Shown here piece after piece: positions 21,791-32,845 of a DNA stretch of 64,000 bases; position 1 is the first letter of the stretch, and the number at the start of each line of letters is the position of its first letter. This DNA is from Camellia lanceoleosa. Its lineage: Eukaryota > Streptophyta > Magnoliopsida > Ericales > Theaceae. Below the pieces are notes generated by a model. The model ran no database searches. It had not been told where the DNA came from and saw only the letters and a list, made by a program, of their open reading frames with translations. The stretch covers positions 76,785,551 to 76,849,550 of the forward strand of contig CM045761.1 of the NCBI GenBank assembly GCA_025200525.1. The letters are read 5' to 3'. Position numbers and translations under genes: made by a program.

Positions 21791-22089
21791 TTGGGCAAAT
21801 GCATAATGCACATTTCCATTCAATCTCATTATGGTGCAAAATGATGCGATATGATGCTAAGAGTTTAAAATACAACACTTTTTCAAAAGCTGTTTCATTC
21901 CATCATGCTTCGTTTGTTACAACATTTTACAAACAAGGGCACAAGTTTTACAAAAAAATAAAACTGCCTAATAATGTACAATGTGCTACAACTACTAGCA
22001 AAAAGGTAAATAAAACAGGGAACTACAGCATCAATGCTCTCAAGAGCAGGAATAAGAGGCCGTCTTCATCCTCTTCTGCGAAGTAGCCT

Positions 22090-24256
22090 CTACGCCACCA
22101 TCACCATCCGAGTGAATTTGTCATCCTCGGGATCCCCTCGGCCTCGCCTCCTCCTGAGCCAAGACCAGAGCCCTCTCTCTGTCGTGAGATGTCTCCGTCG
22201 ACGATCTGCAGCCTCCTCCTCCTCCTCCTCATCGGGCTCCTCCTCTATAATGTGTGTTCTACGTCTGCGAGACGACCCCCCTCCTCGGGCTCCTCGAAAA
22301 GGCCTGGATGGCCCAGCTCCTCGAAAAGGCCCAGATGGCCCAGCTCCTCGAAAAGGCCCAGATGGTCCACCTCCCCGAGAAGGCCCAGTGGTCTGCTTGG
22401 TGAGCATATCTAGGGGCATCTGAGAATAAAGAGTTCAATTTGAATACATCAGTTTGAATATGTACATCAGATGCAGATACAAGAAAACTACATGAAGTGG
22501 GTACATGTAAATACAGTGTGTAAGTGGGGTGTGTGTCAGATGTGCTCTACACAAGTAGCCTATCAATGCAGTAGAATGTTCAAAATCAGCATGTCAACGG
22601 AAATATGATAAATGCAAGAAAATTGGACAATACCTGGACACCCATAATGGACAACTGTGCCTCTCTCTGCAGGACCATACCCTCGAGCGCGGCCATCATC
22701 CCGAGCATCTCATCCACATACTCAATAGAAGGCTATAGACACAAATGCAAAACTATCAGTAAGAGAATGAATGTCCAAGTGCCTGACTGATAAATCGAAG
22801 CTGTAAAAGCATACCGGTGGTGAATCAGGATCTCTGACGTATCTGTGATCAGGCAGGGGAGGCTCTATCGGGATCGGGTAGGGAGTCCCGAATCGCCATC
22901 CCGTCAACTTGGTCGGCATGTCTGGCCACCCAGCATGATGATGAGTCGGAGGAATCGGGGGAACCAATCCACCCCCACCTCTAGATGTACCAGCCCTGCT
23001 GGTGGAAAGGGTGTCTGCAGCCCGAGCCTGGGCCTGACTCGAAGATGGCATACCAGTAGGCCTCATCGTTGGAGTACGGACTCCCATCAATGGAGGCATC
23101 AGGTATATGTGATGGTAAGTGGCATAATCCCCTTCCTCAAGATGTAGCATAGCACTAGCAACATCCCGGGAAGAGAGCCTATCAGCAATCCGCATCTCGA
23201 CTGGGGGTGCTGAAGGAGGGTCCTGAGAAGTGTACCCCTGCACTCGACGAAGAAGCGGTCCCCAAAACCAGCCCTACCAATCGCCCTTGAATAGAACCAC
23301 ATCAGAGGCACCCCACCCTCTGGCAAACTGGAATCGGAGACCCTCAGCTAAGGGTGCCCAGGGCTGCCATGTGATCTGCGGATAACCAATGCATAAATCA
23401 ATCAAAAATCAGGAAGGTACAAGACAAATCAAAGTTGAAAACAGAAAGAACTGAGAGTTCTGAAATACCTCCGTCGACCGCACCGTGTCGAAATACTGTC
23501 GTAGATAAAGAAGAGACTCCTGAGGTCTTGGCCGGTGTTGGCCTTCAAATACAAGTGAGTACGGGGTCACAAGGGGCCCCTCTACCACCAACTCTGGGGC
23601 TAATGTCAGGAAATACACATAGACCCATAACTGTGGAAAACAGTGCAGAATGTAAATGCAAAGTGCTGAAGGAAAAATACAGAGTGTAAAGTGCGCCGTG
23701 TGTGCAATATACAAGTAATGAGGGGTAGAAATGTAAATCAAGAGGGCAGAAAGTACCTCCCAAGCTCTCCAATAGCCGCCAAGTAAGTCCCTCCGTCCGT
23801 TGGAGGTCGCGCTCATGTAGCAATAAAGGGTAGCCAAGCCGGCGCCACCCCAGTCATACCATCTGACCTGTGATAGGTCCACCAAAGCACTCAACAAATA
23901 GAGCCCAACAGTGTTCCCCCTATCGGCAAACAAAGTGGTCCCGAAGAGGAACATCAGAAAACCAAAGGGCATACTGTGCTGCCTCCTCAGGAGTCCCGGG
24001 CTCCATCTCCGCCCTCCGAAAATGGGAAGAAAACCAGGTGTATCGGACCCTGCCCGAAGATCTATCAACAGGCGGGCGAGCCCCCAGTAAATATATCCAA
24101 GCGGCCTCCCACTGGCCCATGTGCTCGTCATAAGGGATGGGCCAACCCCCCACGTCAAGGCCAGTCAATATGGCAAAGTCAAACGAGGTCATAGTCAAGT
24201 CCCCTGTGGCAGAAAAATGGAAGGAGTTGATGGTGTCCCACCATCTCTCCACCAAG
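22090..24256 (-). pseudogene. Antisense gene 2 of Element A: plant mobile domain (PMD) protein, 3' exons
   Basis: Exons on the minus strand with matching phases: rest of exon 2, 24256-23757; exon 3, 23630-23469; exon 4, 23375-22815; exon 5, 22732-22634; exon 6, 22419-22090. All internal junctions have GT/AG. PMD core motifs are LVERWWDTINSFHFS, DLTMTSFDFAILTGLDVGGW, GTTLFADRGNTVGLYLLSAL, YDWGGAGLATLY, YWRAWE|LWVYVYF and ITWQPWAPLAEG. The last exon has three GPSGPFRGA-type repeats, an Arg cluster and a long Glu run. Defects: one extra T near 23970 (frameshift), TAG at 23274-23276, and separation from its 5' half by Element B. PMD proteins occur both as host genes and inside transposons. A captured gene, now dead, is the best reading. 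Confidence 0.82.
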
Positions 24257-24261
24257 GCAGC
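24257..24261 (+). repeat. 5-bp target-site duplication, left copy (Element B)
   Basis: GCAGC before the element, repeated at 55166-55170. Removing B and one copy restores an unbroken PMD reading frame (LMAA|LVERW). Confidence 0.93.
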
Positions 24262-27200
24262 TGTAAACAAGCCCGCGGGGGACCTCGCTACAGTTCGGAC
24301 TCGATTTGTGTTACAGTTCTTAATCTTGAACCAAAGAGTCCATATCCGGCAAATCGTTTTGAGAAAACAGATTTTTTTTTTAAAGAAGTGCCAAACAAGG
24401 ACTGCTTTGCCAGATACAGAGTCGCCACCTAAATATTTTATTTTTGAAAAATTTAGGAAACCCTGACTTAGTGCCAAAGGCCACGTGTCCGTCATCACCA
24501 AAGTTGCCTCGGCTCGGGAACTTGGGTACGATTGGGGAAGGTCACTTCGTGAGCACCCCCGCTTGCCCGATCAAAGATCGGCCTCTACTAACCATAATAT
24601 CTAGTTTTGAAAACTTTGTGTGCTCTTATTCCGGTTATTAGCCTAGATTTACTACGTGATGCGCACAGCATACAAGTATAGACCGGGTTGCCTGAATTGG
24701 AACAAAACATTTCATGTTTGTTTTTTGAAAGATGGTTTGCTACCCGCAGGTAGGCTTAAAATGCAGGTTTTGCCACCCTTAGGTGGGCTTAGAAAAGATG
24801 GTTTTGCCACTATCTAGTGGGCTTAAAACTCACAGTTGATGATTTGTCCCAATCCAAATAACCTAACCTTCACCCACAGGCATTCAAGGCAGTTATATCA
24901 CATAAGCAATTAGCCTCATGGTAAGCATGATATTCATGGCAATCACTCACACGCATGCAAGGATGCTAAAGCATAAAACTCACCGAGTACTCCAAGCCAA
25001 AACAGAAACCGATTAGAAATCCATGCATGATCCTAAATATACAGAAATGCCTAATGCACCACATGCAAAAATGCAACTATAGCAGGCTCGGCTATTCTAA
25101 ACATGGCGTATGGAATGCTACAGCTAACATGTATTCAACTTAGAATTGAAATACAAATGCAGCTAGTATGATGCGCCGAGCCCAGTGCATGCAAGACAGA
25201 TGAATGAATGCAAACATGCTATCATACTGTATGCTAATTGAAACATGCCCTAATCTAACCATCATAAGCTGGTAAATAAAAGGGAAGAAAGATGTGGGGT
25301 TGGAAGACATACATCACACTCACGCACGCTTATTACAATTATGCCCTCGCGCAGAGGGTCCAAAAGAATAATATACAGTCCCAAATAGTACAGTCTAAAT
25401 AAATAATACAGTCCAAAATATGTACAAATTCCTAATTAATTTAACAAATTAACTAAGAAACAATAAACCAGCAAGCAAGGCAGGGATTGTCTTGACTCTT
25501 CTTCAGATGATGAATGGTGCATATCCGGGTTGCCTTTGCGCGGAAATCCACTGTGATGCCCCAATTAGCCTCTGTTTTCCAATAGTTTTCGAAAAGCGCA
25601 CCAAGCCCCGGAAGACTGCTGATTCTTGATTTGCTGCAACAGAGAGCAGGAAAGAGGCATGGCAATGTATTTTCACAAATGTATGCATGCCTCAATCCTC
25701 GTGCCACCAATCACGCATATCGATGCATGATGGCCGAAGAGTTGAATTGCACAACTCAATATGGAATGAATGCATATGAAAATACAACTAAGACCTAACT
25801 CCATCATGGATGATCCGGAGTGTCGGCGATTGGGGAATTGAGACACGTTCCGTCACTCGGAGTACGAAACGCCCCTCGTTTCCCATGCTCAGGCTAACTC
25901 CTATCCCGAACACAATGCAATATGCATGACATGCATGAAATGCAACTAAGATACCACCTAACATGCAACATGCTATGAAATGGCATGCACGTGCAAGAGG
26001 TAACATGGCATACACAATGCGCTAACATACAGCCTAGCATACACAATGCTATCGAATGAAATGGCATACACAATGCATAATGGGCTTACACTAATATGAG
26101 TGGACCTCAGCCACACTCACATCGGAGGCCATTAGACGAAAATGAGAGACTCGAGATGCGTACACGCAAACCGGGGACCGAACCTAAGGCACGAATGCCA
26201 CTCTAACAAGACATGGCGAAGCATGGAATATGGCATACTAGCATGCAAATTTCAGAGGCAATAAGTGATGCAAAACAGCCCCGAAAGATGGCAAAATGAC
26301 ACCCGATGCATGAAATGAGTCCCAAAACATGAAATTAGGCGCATGGAATGACCTATGGCTATGCAATGCACGCATTATTTGAACATGAAGTGTAAATACA
26401 GAATCAAGAAAGCCCCAAAACAAGCATATTTATAGTTTTAAGAAAGGCCAAACAGTGAACATAAATGGGGCTAAACTAGCATGCAAAATGGCCCCAAAAG
26501 TTGAGATAATGAAGCAAGTAGCAGCTTCTGGCCCCAAATGGCCAAGATCCCTTCAACAAACTTGAAGAGAGGCTCAAAACATGGCATTTTACAGTTAGTG
26601 ACCATACCCAAAACAGTGCACAAGCAAGTTTAAAATACTATGCAAGGTAAGGCCAAAAAGAGGGCTTAAACACAAAGTATACGAAGGGTGCCTCAAAAAG
26701 AAAAAAACCCTGAATGAAACATGAATAGGGGGTCAAAATAAGGCTATTTATAGTTTGGACCAGAGCCCAAAAACAGAAGCACACGGGGCTAACAAATCAT
26801 GCAAAAATAAGGCCAAAAGAGGGATACAAAGGCAAGTGGCAAATGGAAGCCTCAAACAGTGAGGAGCCCTTCAAAAATATTGAATAAGAGCTCAAAATAA
26901 TCAACTTTACAGTTTACAACATGCCTCAAAACAGTTTATACATAGGCCTAAAATACTATGCAAGGAAATGGCATAAAAGAAAGGTAAAGAAGCAAGTGCC
27001 ACAAGGAAGCCTCAAAAAGTGAGAGGCCCTTAAACAAACATGAAATAGAGCTCAAAAAAATGCTATTTTCAGTTAGGGTCGGAGCTCAAAAAAGTAAGCA
27101 CAAGGAGCTAGAATATGAACCAAGAAAAGGGTCAAAAAGGGGAGAAGATGACTTACCCTTGAAGACTAATCTTTGACAGCCTTTTGGACCAAAATGCAAT

Positions 27201-28191
27201 ACTCCTAGGTTCTGAAGAACAACCTCAAGCTACTGGAATGGAGGATGGAAGGGTGGGGCTATGGGTTGGTGAAGAACCAATGGGGTTTTTAAGGCTTAGA
27301 GTAGAGAGAGAGAGAGATTTAATGTGAGAGCTCCAAACCAAAATTTTCTAACCCCTAAAACCAGAGCTGGGGGGTGTTTATATAGACAAAAGAGTGGGGG
27401 AAAAGGGGGGGAAATTCAAATTCAAATTTCCCCCCAAAAAGGCCAAAAAGTGAGATAAATAGGTAAGTGGTAGCTTCTGGCCTCAAACCTAAGAGATCCC
27501 TTCAACAAAGTTGAAGAGGGGCTCAAAAAAAGATATTTTTTAGTTTATGACCAAGTCCAAAACAGCTCACAAGTAAGCCTAAAATACCATGCAAAAATAG
27601 GCCTAAAAGAGAGTTAAAGAGGCAAGTGATAGTAGGAGACCTCAAACAGCAAAAGATCTTTAATCAAACATGAAAAGGAGCTCAAAATATGACTATTTAC
27701 AGTTTGGGTCGGAGCCCAAAAATGCTTGCAAGCAAGGCTTGGGGGCCAAAAGCAGGGCCCGGGGGCCATCGTATTAGGCACCTAAGTGGTGTTCGACCAC
27801 GAAGTTGGTCCCTTGGACCACAGTTTCCCTCAAAAGGGAGGAAATAAGGTATGTGCCAAAAATCGGAGCAAACGGAGGTGGTTAAGCGGTCCCGAAAAGG
27901 CACCGCGGGCTCAAAACCGGCTCCAAGCGGGAAAAATAGCCTCGACCACTTAAACGTAGCCTCTGACCAATCGAGAGATGATCTACGAGACCTCTCCTTC
28001 CCTTCGGGAAGAGAAAACAGAGAAAACGGAGCCTGGTTTGCAAACCGAGGCAAAGCACAAAAGAGTCCGGAAGTCCGGAGGCAAGGCTCGCAATGACTCG
28101 CCACCTCGAAACGAGCACAATATGCAACATCACCAAGCGCTCAATCGGTGACGTCGGAGTCTTAAAGTTGGTCAAAAATGGGGTGTCTACA
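24262..28191 (-). repeat. Element B 3' LTR
   Basis: 3930 bp, bounded on the plus strand by TGTAAACAAG and GTGTCTACA. It shares the LTR plan of A (TATA, about 160-bp subrepeats, GCATTGTGTATGC phrases). Confidence 0.92.
27378..27385 (-). promoter_or_regulatory. TATA box of Element B 3' LTR
   Basis: Minus strand CTATATAAAC, same position relative to the CTCTCTCTC tract and the upstream inverted repeat as in the other LTRs. Confidence 0.7.
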
Positions 28192-28204
28192 GTTGCCCCT
28201 CTTT
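28192..28204 (-). promoter_or_regulatory. Polypurine tract of Element B
   Basis: On the minus strand, CAAAGAGGGGCAAC runs directly into the 3' LTR TG. It primes plus-strand DNA synthesis. The last bases (AGGGGCAAC) are the same as in A. Confidence 0.8.
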
Positions 28205-28497
28205 GACAGAACTCAAAAGTCATAAGAATGACGAGAGTGAATGTCAAAGCCCAGAGACGACCCATTTTTGACAAGGCCGAAGACTTAGACAAAGCAGACA
28301 AGATAGACAAAGATGTGCCCTCAGGCATGCCCGCAGGCAGGGGCAAAATGCAAATGATAATGCAAGAAACCGAACATAACTTATGATCATGCAAAGAAAC
28401 ATAGGGACGTATCCCGGTGTTTCGAAAATGTATAAGCATTGGAACGTATTCCAGATGCTCTTAACCAAAGATGGAGAAACATGGGCACGTATCCCGG

Positions 28498-28855
28498 TGT
28501 TTAGGGACGTATCCCAAGGTTTAGGGACGTACGTATCCCAAGGTTTAGGGACGTATCCCAAGATTTATGGACGTATTCCAGAGGTTAGGGACGTATCCCA
28601 AAGATTAAGGACGTATCCCAGGATTTAGGGACGTATCCCAGAGGTTAGATTAGGGACGTATCCCAAAGATTAGGGACGTATCCCAGAGGTTAGGGACATA
28701 TCCCAAAGATTAGGGACGTATCCCAAAGGTTAGGGACGTATCCCAATGGTTAGAGACGTATCCCAGAGGTTAGGGACGTATCCCAAAGGTTAGGGACGTA
28801 TCCCAGAGATTAGGGACGTATCCCAAAGATTAGGGACGTATCCCAGTGGTTAGAA
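28498..28855. repeat. 20-bp tandem array in Element B
   Basis: About 17 copies of AGGGACGTATCCCAAAGGTT with variants at positions 14-18. GGGACGTATCCC contains a near-palindrome (GGGA/TCCC around CGTA). Located where Tat-lineage elements often carry tandem repeats, next to the 3' LTR. Confidence 0.92.
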
Positions 28856-29400
28856 AAGAAAGAGAAACATAGGGACGTATCCCGGTGTTTCAGGAGGAAG
28901 GAGAAACATAAGGACGTATCCCGGTGTTCTGCAAGGAATGTGAAACATAGGGACGTATCCTTGTTCCAGGAAGGAGAAACATAGGACGTATCCTGTTCGC
29001 AAGGAATGAGAAACATAGGGACGTATCCCGGTGTTCCGCAAGGAATGTGAAACATAGGGACGTATCCCGGTGTTCCGCAAGGAATGTGAAACATAGGGAC
29101 GTATCCCGGTGTTCCGCAAGGAATGTGAAACATAGGGACGTATCCCGGTGTTCCGCAAGAAATGTGAAACATAGGGATGTATCCCGGTGTTCCGCAAGGA
29201 ATGTGAAACATAGGGACGTATCCTGGTGTTCCGCAAGGAATGTGAAACATAGGGACGTATCCCGGTGTTTTGGAAAGGCAAGAGAAACATAGGGAAGTAT
29301 CCCGGTGTTTCGAAAAGAGGGAGAAACTTAGGGACGTATCCCGGTGTTTCAGAAAGAAGAGAGAAACATAGGGACGTATCCCGGTGTTTCGGAAAAGGGA
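28856..29400. repeat. 39-bp tandem array in Element B
   Basis: About 13 units joining AGGGACGTATCCC to GGTGTTCCGCAAGGAAT and GTGAAACAT; the core (29040-29260) is very regular at 39 bp. It reuses the motif of the neighbouring 20-bp array. Because 39 is divisible by 3, long but meaningless open frames appear in both strands. Confidence 0.92.
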
Positions 29401-29459
29401 TAAGCATTGGAACGTATTCCAAATGCTCTAAACCAGAGGAAGTTTGACCCGTCGCACGT

Positions 29460-29680
29460 GCGAGGAGAAAGAAAGACAATTGCAAGTGAAAAGGTGCATA
29501 ACAATGCAAGATAGATGTGCATAATCAATGCAATGAATGAGAATAACAATGCTAGTGAAGTGGGTGCATAACAATGCAATTGGAATGGGCATCACAATGC
29601 AAGCATGAGAAGTGCATAACAATGCGGGTGGAAGGATGCATAACAATGCAAGTGGAATGTGCGTGACAATGCATATTTGA
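29460..29680. repeat. GTGCATAACAATGCAA short repeats
   Basis: Five or more phrases of the type GTGCATAACAATGC at irregular 30-35-bp spacing. The inverse (CATTGTTATGCAC) recurs in C near 45460-45520 and in A near 57180-57330. Confidence 0.65.
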
Positions 29681-30340
29681 AACAAAATGCCGAATAAGGG
29701 AATACAAGCCTTAACGAGACCAGATTAAAACGCGACCTCCGATTTACCTTTCGGAGGGGTTTGCAACACATTCAGCTCAAAAACAGGCACACCCTGTTCA
29801 TATTAGAGAGAGATAACATCTGTTGCTGCTTTAATCGCCATTCTGACTTGAAACAGGCTTACACTTGGGATAGAGGCACGCTCATTGTTCGGAACACTGA
29901 CAAGGTCTGAAGAGGTACATCCGGAATACAATCTCAGAATACCCTGAAGGTGAAACATACTCAGATGCTTCGATTTTCCCTCTTTTCTTTTGCTTTGCAG
30001 CTTGGAACCCACATAGCTTCAGATAGGTCCTTGTTTCACTGTTCTCACAAGACCTGGGTTAAACCCTGCAGTTTTTGAAAGAACAAATTCCTTTTTTGCA
30101 CAAATGTGGAGAATGGCACAGCACTCTGAGCACACAACAAATCATTTTTGAAATTGAGAAAATGAGTTCTCGACCGGGTATTGAGCCTACAACTGAACAC
30201 AGCAAAGACGACCCAACAACGAAAAATAAAGGTAAACAACCTAAACACACCGAGACACACTCAGAACGACTCAAAGCAAGAATCAAGAAAAACAAAACAA
30301 AAGACACGACACACAGACGTGTTACAAAGACAAAAGACCT
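29681..30340. other. Element B untranslated region, no gene seen
   Basis: Between the short repeats and the antisense-gene relic. Part of it (TTCCGGATGTACCTCTTCA when inverted) has a counterpart in C near 45376. No supported gene. Confidence 0.5.
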
Positions 30341-30364
30341 CTCAGTGCACGAGGAGCCAGTTTC

Positions 30365-30860
30365 TCTGGGTATTATTTCCCACCCTTTCTCATTTGTGAT
30401 TCTCACATCATTCGGCCTTCAAGCTCTGTTTTTCTGAAAAAAAAGCCCTTTTCCTCACTTTTTCTCTCAGCGCACATCTCTCTATTCTTCAATCTCTCAT
30501 TTTAAATCCCTCCCCTGGGTGGTTGATGGATAAACAGCAAGTTGTGGGCTCGTGCCCCTAGCATTCTGCTAGATTCTTCTTCTTCTGCACGCCGCTAGTG
30601 AGTTTCTCCCACAGAGGGGCTGTGCTACAACTGGGTGTGTAGCAAATCTGCAGCTGACCTCGGTTGACGATGCTCTGCCGGGAAGTTTGGACGTGATCAG
30701 ATATGTCCAGATGAGGAAGTGGAATATCTTGCCCCATTCCAGTTCGTGCTTCGCACGTGGCTTGATACCTCGTTGCTTGGAGGGTGAGAGAGCTTTTAGC
30801 CCTTTGTTGTTAGCTTCAGTTGTGCCCTTTTCTGGCAAGTAGAGTGCCCTTTCTGGCAAG
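30365..30860 (+). pseudogene. Element B: relic of antisense gene 1 (intron plus exon 2)
   Basis: On the plus strand (antisense to B), GGTATTATTTCCCACCC at about 30368 matches the intron 5' end of gene 1 in A. CCCTCCCCTGGGTGGTTGATGG matches its 3' splice site and exon 2 start: it reads WLMDKQQVVGSCP against WLMDKLQVVDSCP in A. After that stops accumulate and similarity fades. This shows that the gag-only lineage once had the antisense gene. Confidence 0.65.
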
Positions 30861-31199
30861 TGCGTTGATAAAGGGAAAAAGACAGAGAACCTAACTCAAC
30901 TGTGCCCCTAGTTCATCATGTTGACCATGTTTTGTTTTTGCTTTCTACTAAAACAATTTTGACCAAAATGAGAGTTAGATTAAGATGCTTGTTCGATTTT
31001 TGATTTGAGATCATGCAAGTTGGGTTATGAGCACTGAAAATTTTCCTTTTTGGGTCCAAGAAAGTGGTCCAGTTTTAGAAAAATGGAATAATTTTCGAGA
31101 GAATTAGTCAACCTCAAGAAAATTCTCAAAAGCTGCTTTTTGCAAATGAAAGCGAGCAGGGAACCTACTCTTGAGATGCACAACCTCAGATCCAAAGGA

Positions 31200-31320
31200 A
31201 AATTGCCCCGTGGTTGAAAAGAGCTGCATGGCAACGGAAAGTTGCCCCTTGTTTGAACGGCACTGCGGCGCGTTGAATGGCAACGGAAAGTTGCCCCTTG
31301 TTTGAATGGCACCGCAGCGC
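31200..31320 (-). repeat. Paired PPT-like hairpins in Element B
   Basis: GGCAAC-GGAAA-GTTGCC appears at 31230-31246 and 31279-31295 (shown on the plus strand). On the element strand each reads AAGGGGCAACTTTCCGTTGCC without its last base in some copies. The counterparts are in A at 19533 and in C at 44074. Confidence 0.75.
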
Positions 31321-31589
31321 ATTATAGTCAGTCCTCAGAGTGACGAATACAACCAAATCCTCAGATACAGAGAAGACAAAGATGACCAGAACCATCGCAT
31401 GGACACAATCAAATTTGAAGTGTTTTACAGCTGGACTTCAGAATGAAGTTGCCTACGTATCCCAAACATGGGAATCAGGCCTTGCGTAGTTCGGGGTTAA
31501 GGTACACTCGGGTATTTAACCTCTTCTTTTTAGGCTCTAACTTTTGCCAAGGCGCCTGTTGCAGGTTTTCAACCTTGCGAGCTTTGTTT

Positions 31590-31733
31590 TTCTTTTCTTT
31601 TCATTCTTTTCTTTTCATTTTCATTTCTTTTCTTCTTTTTCCCTTTTTTCTTTTTCTTCATTTCTTTTTTTTTCATTATTCTATTTTCTTCTTTTTTCTT
31701 TTTTACTTTTTGTATATATTTTTCTTGCTCTAA
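31590..31733 (-). repeat. A-rich/purine tract at the pol scar of Element B
   Basis: T/C-rich on the plus strand, so A/G-rich in the element sense. It sits right after the fragment corresponding to the end of integrase. C has the same kind of tract at the same place (43665-43790); A does not. Confidence 0.75.
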
Positions 31734-31736
31734 CTT

Positions 31737-32242
31737 TTGCCCGGGTCGCCCTTCCGGGTTTTCGGCCCAACGAGCCTCTCAAAGGTTTTGAGGCCATCCG
31801 TATCCAGGAGAGTGGCTGTTGATTTGCAAGAGGACTTATCTTCAGCTCTTCGAGCACATCTGACATCTTTGCCACTAGTTCGAAGGGTACTTCTGTTCTA
31901 GCTTTGCAAGCTTCTTCTGATCTTCTTGATCCGACTTTCCTGGCCTCTTGTTCGAGGGCTGCATCAAATCTGGCTACACAGGCCTCACATTGTAGTTGAC
32001 CGTTGAACATTCTGAATCCCAGTTCAAGGTTTGAAAGTGAGGGGTCGAGTCTCGAGGCTGAGAGCGATCCTAAGCTGTAAAATTTCAAGAGCGATTCTAC
32101 ACAGGTCTTCACAGGACCGCGCAAAACATTTTTTGAAAGTTTTTAAGTAAGACAAATCGTCATACCAAGACAGTGTAGAACCAATCTGGATCAAGCCAGG
32201 ATCCTTCCCAGTACTCACACTAACAAGCATGATTTCATTCAT
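31737..32242 (-). pseudogene. Element B pol remnant
   Basis: Starts like the pre-RT region of A (GKDPGLIQIGSTLS against EEDPRLVQIGSMLS; CEDLCRIALEI against YEDMPGINPEI). It then jumps to sequence matching the segment just after A's integrase (LRGSLGRKPGRATR). Everything from the RT palm to integrase is missing. C has the same fusion. Confidence 0.75.
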
Positions 32243-32845
32243 TAAGGGCTTAGCACGTCTCTCTTTCTCTTAATTGATCAAAATTTTGCAAAACCCGAGG
32301 AATTCCTTCATCTTCGTTTTCACCGCAGTGTTCAAAAAGCTTTTGGAAAACTTAGGTCGATGCAATGAATTCAAGGCACAGAAAAGACACAGCTTCTAGT
32401 CAAATACTGCCATCTCATTTGGAATTTCTGGTACAACTGGCACACGGCAAAAGCAAACACAAAAGCATGAAAAACCACTGCTGTTCATTCAAATCCTTGG
32501 CTCCAAGGCAGAAATAGACTCAAAACAAAACGAAAAGACAAACACAAAAACAAAATGGTGATGCCCGAGGTAACACCCCCCGGAATCACCCAACTCCTAT
32601 ACAACAGGACTGACTCGATACAGCAAGACAGACCCAAAACAAAAGAGACTGACTCAAAACAAAAGGACAGGCTCAAAAACAAAACAATAAGACTGACTCA
32701 ATACCTAAGTCAGAATGTACAAAAACCAACATTCACAAATGCTCAAAACAGTGCGTGCCATACACCATATCTGAAATAAACTGAACGCCGTCCGTAGGTG
32801 GTTCATCCCTTGATCACATCATATTATCCCCCGCAAGTTCACTGA
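32243..32845 (-). other. Low-complexity spacer replacing the protease in Element B
   Basis: Contains repeated GACTGACTCAAAACAAAA-type phrases (about 32590-32710). C has the inverse wording (TTTTGTTTTGAGTCAGTC, 42690-42880). No coding signal; it occupies the place where A has the spacer and protease. Confidence 0.55.

Noticed and set aside
22034..22423. Plus-strand frame rich in Ser/Pro/Arg
   Set aside because: Shadow of exon 6 of the antisense PMD gene, whose splice sites and phase fit better.
28380..29400. Possible CRISPR array
   Set aside because: Units are contiguous tandem repeats without unique spacers, in a plant retrotransposon.
28810..29509. Long minus-strand frames with repeated CGTPGYVPMFH-like peptides
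   Set aside because: Product of the 39-bp array; no start context or family similarity.
31443..31822. Phe-rich frames, and Lys-rich frame at 43468-43836
   Set aside because: Homopolymer-like A/G (or T/C) tracts at the pol scar.
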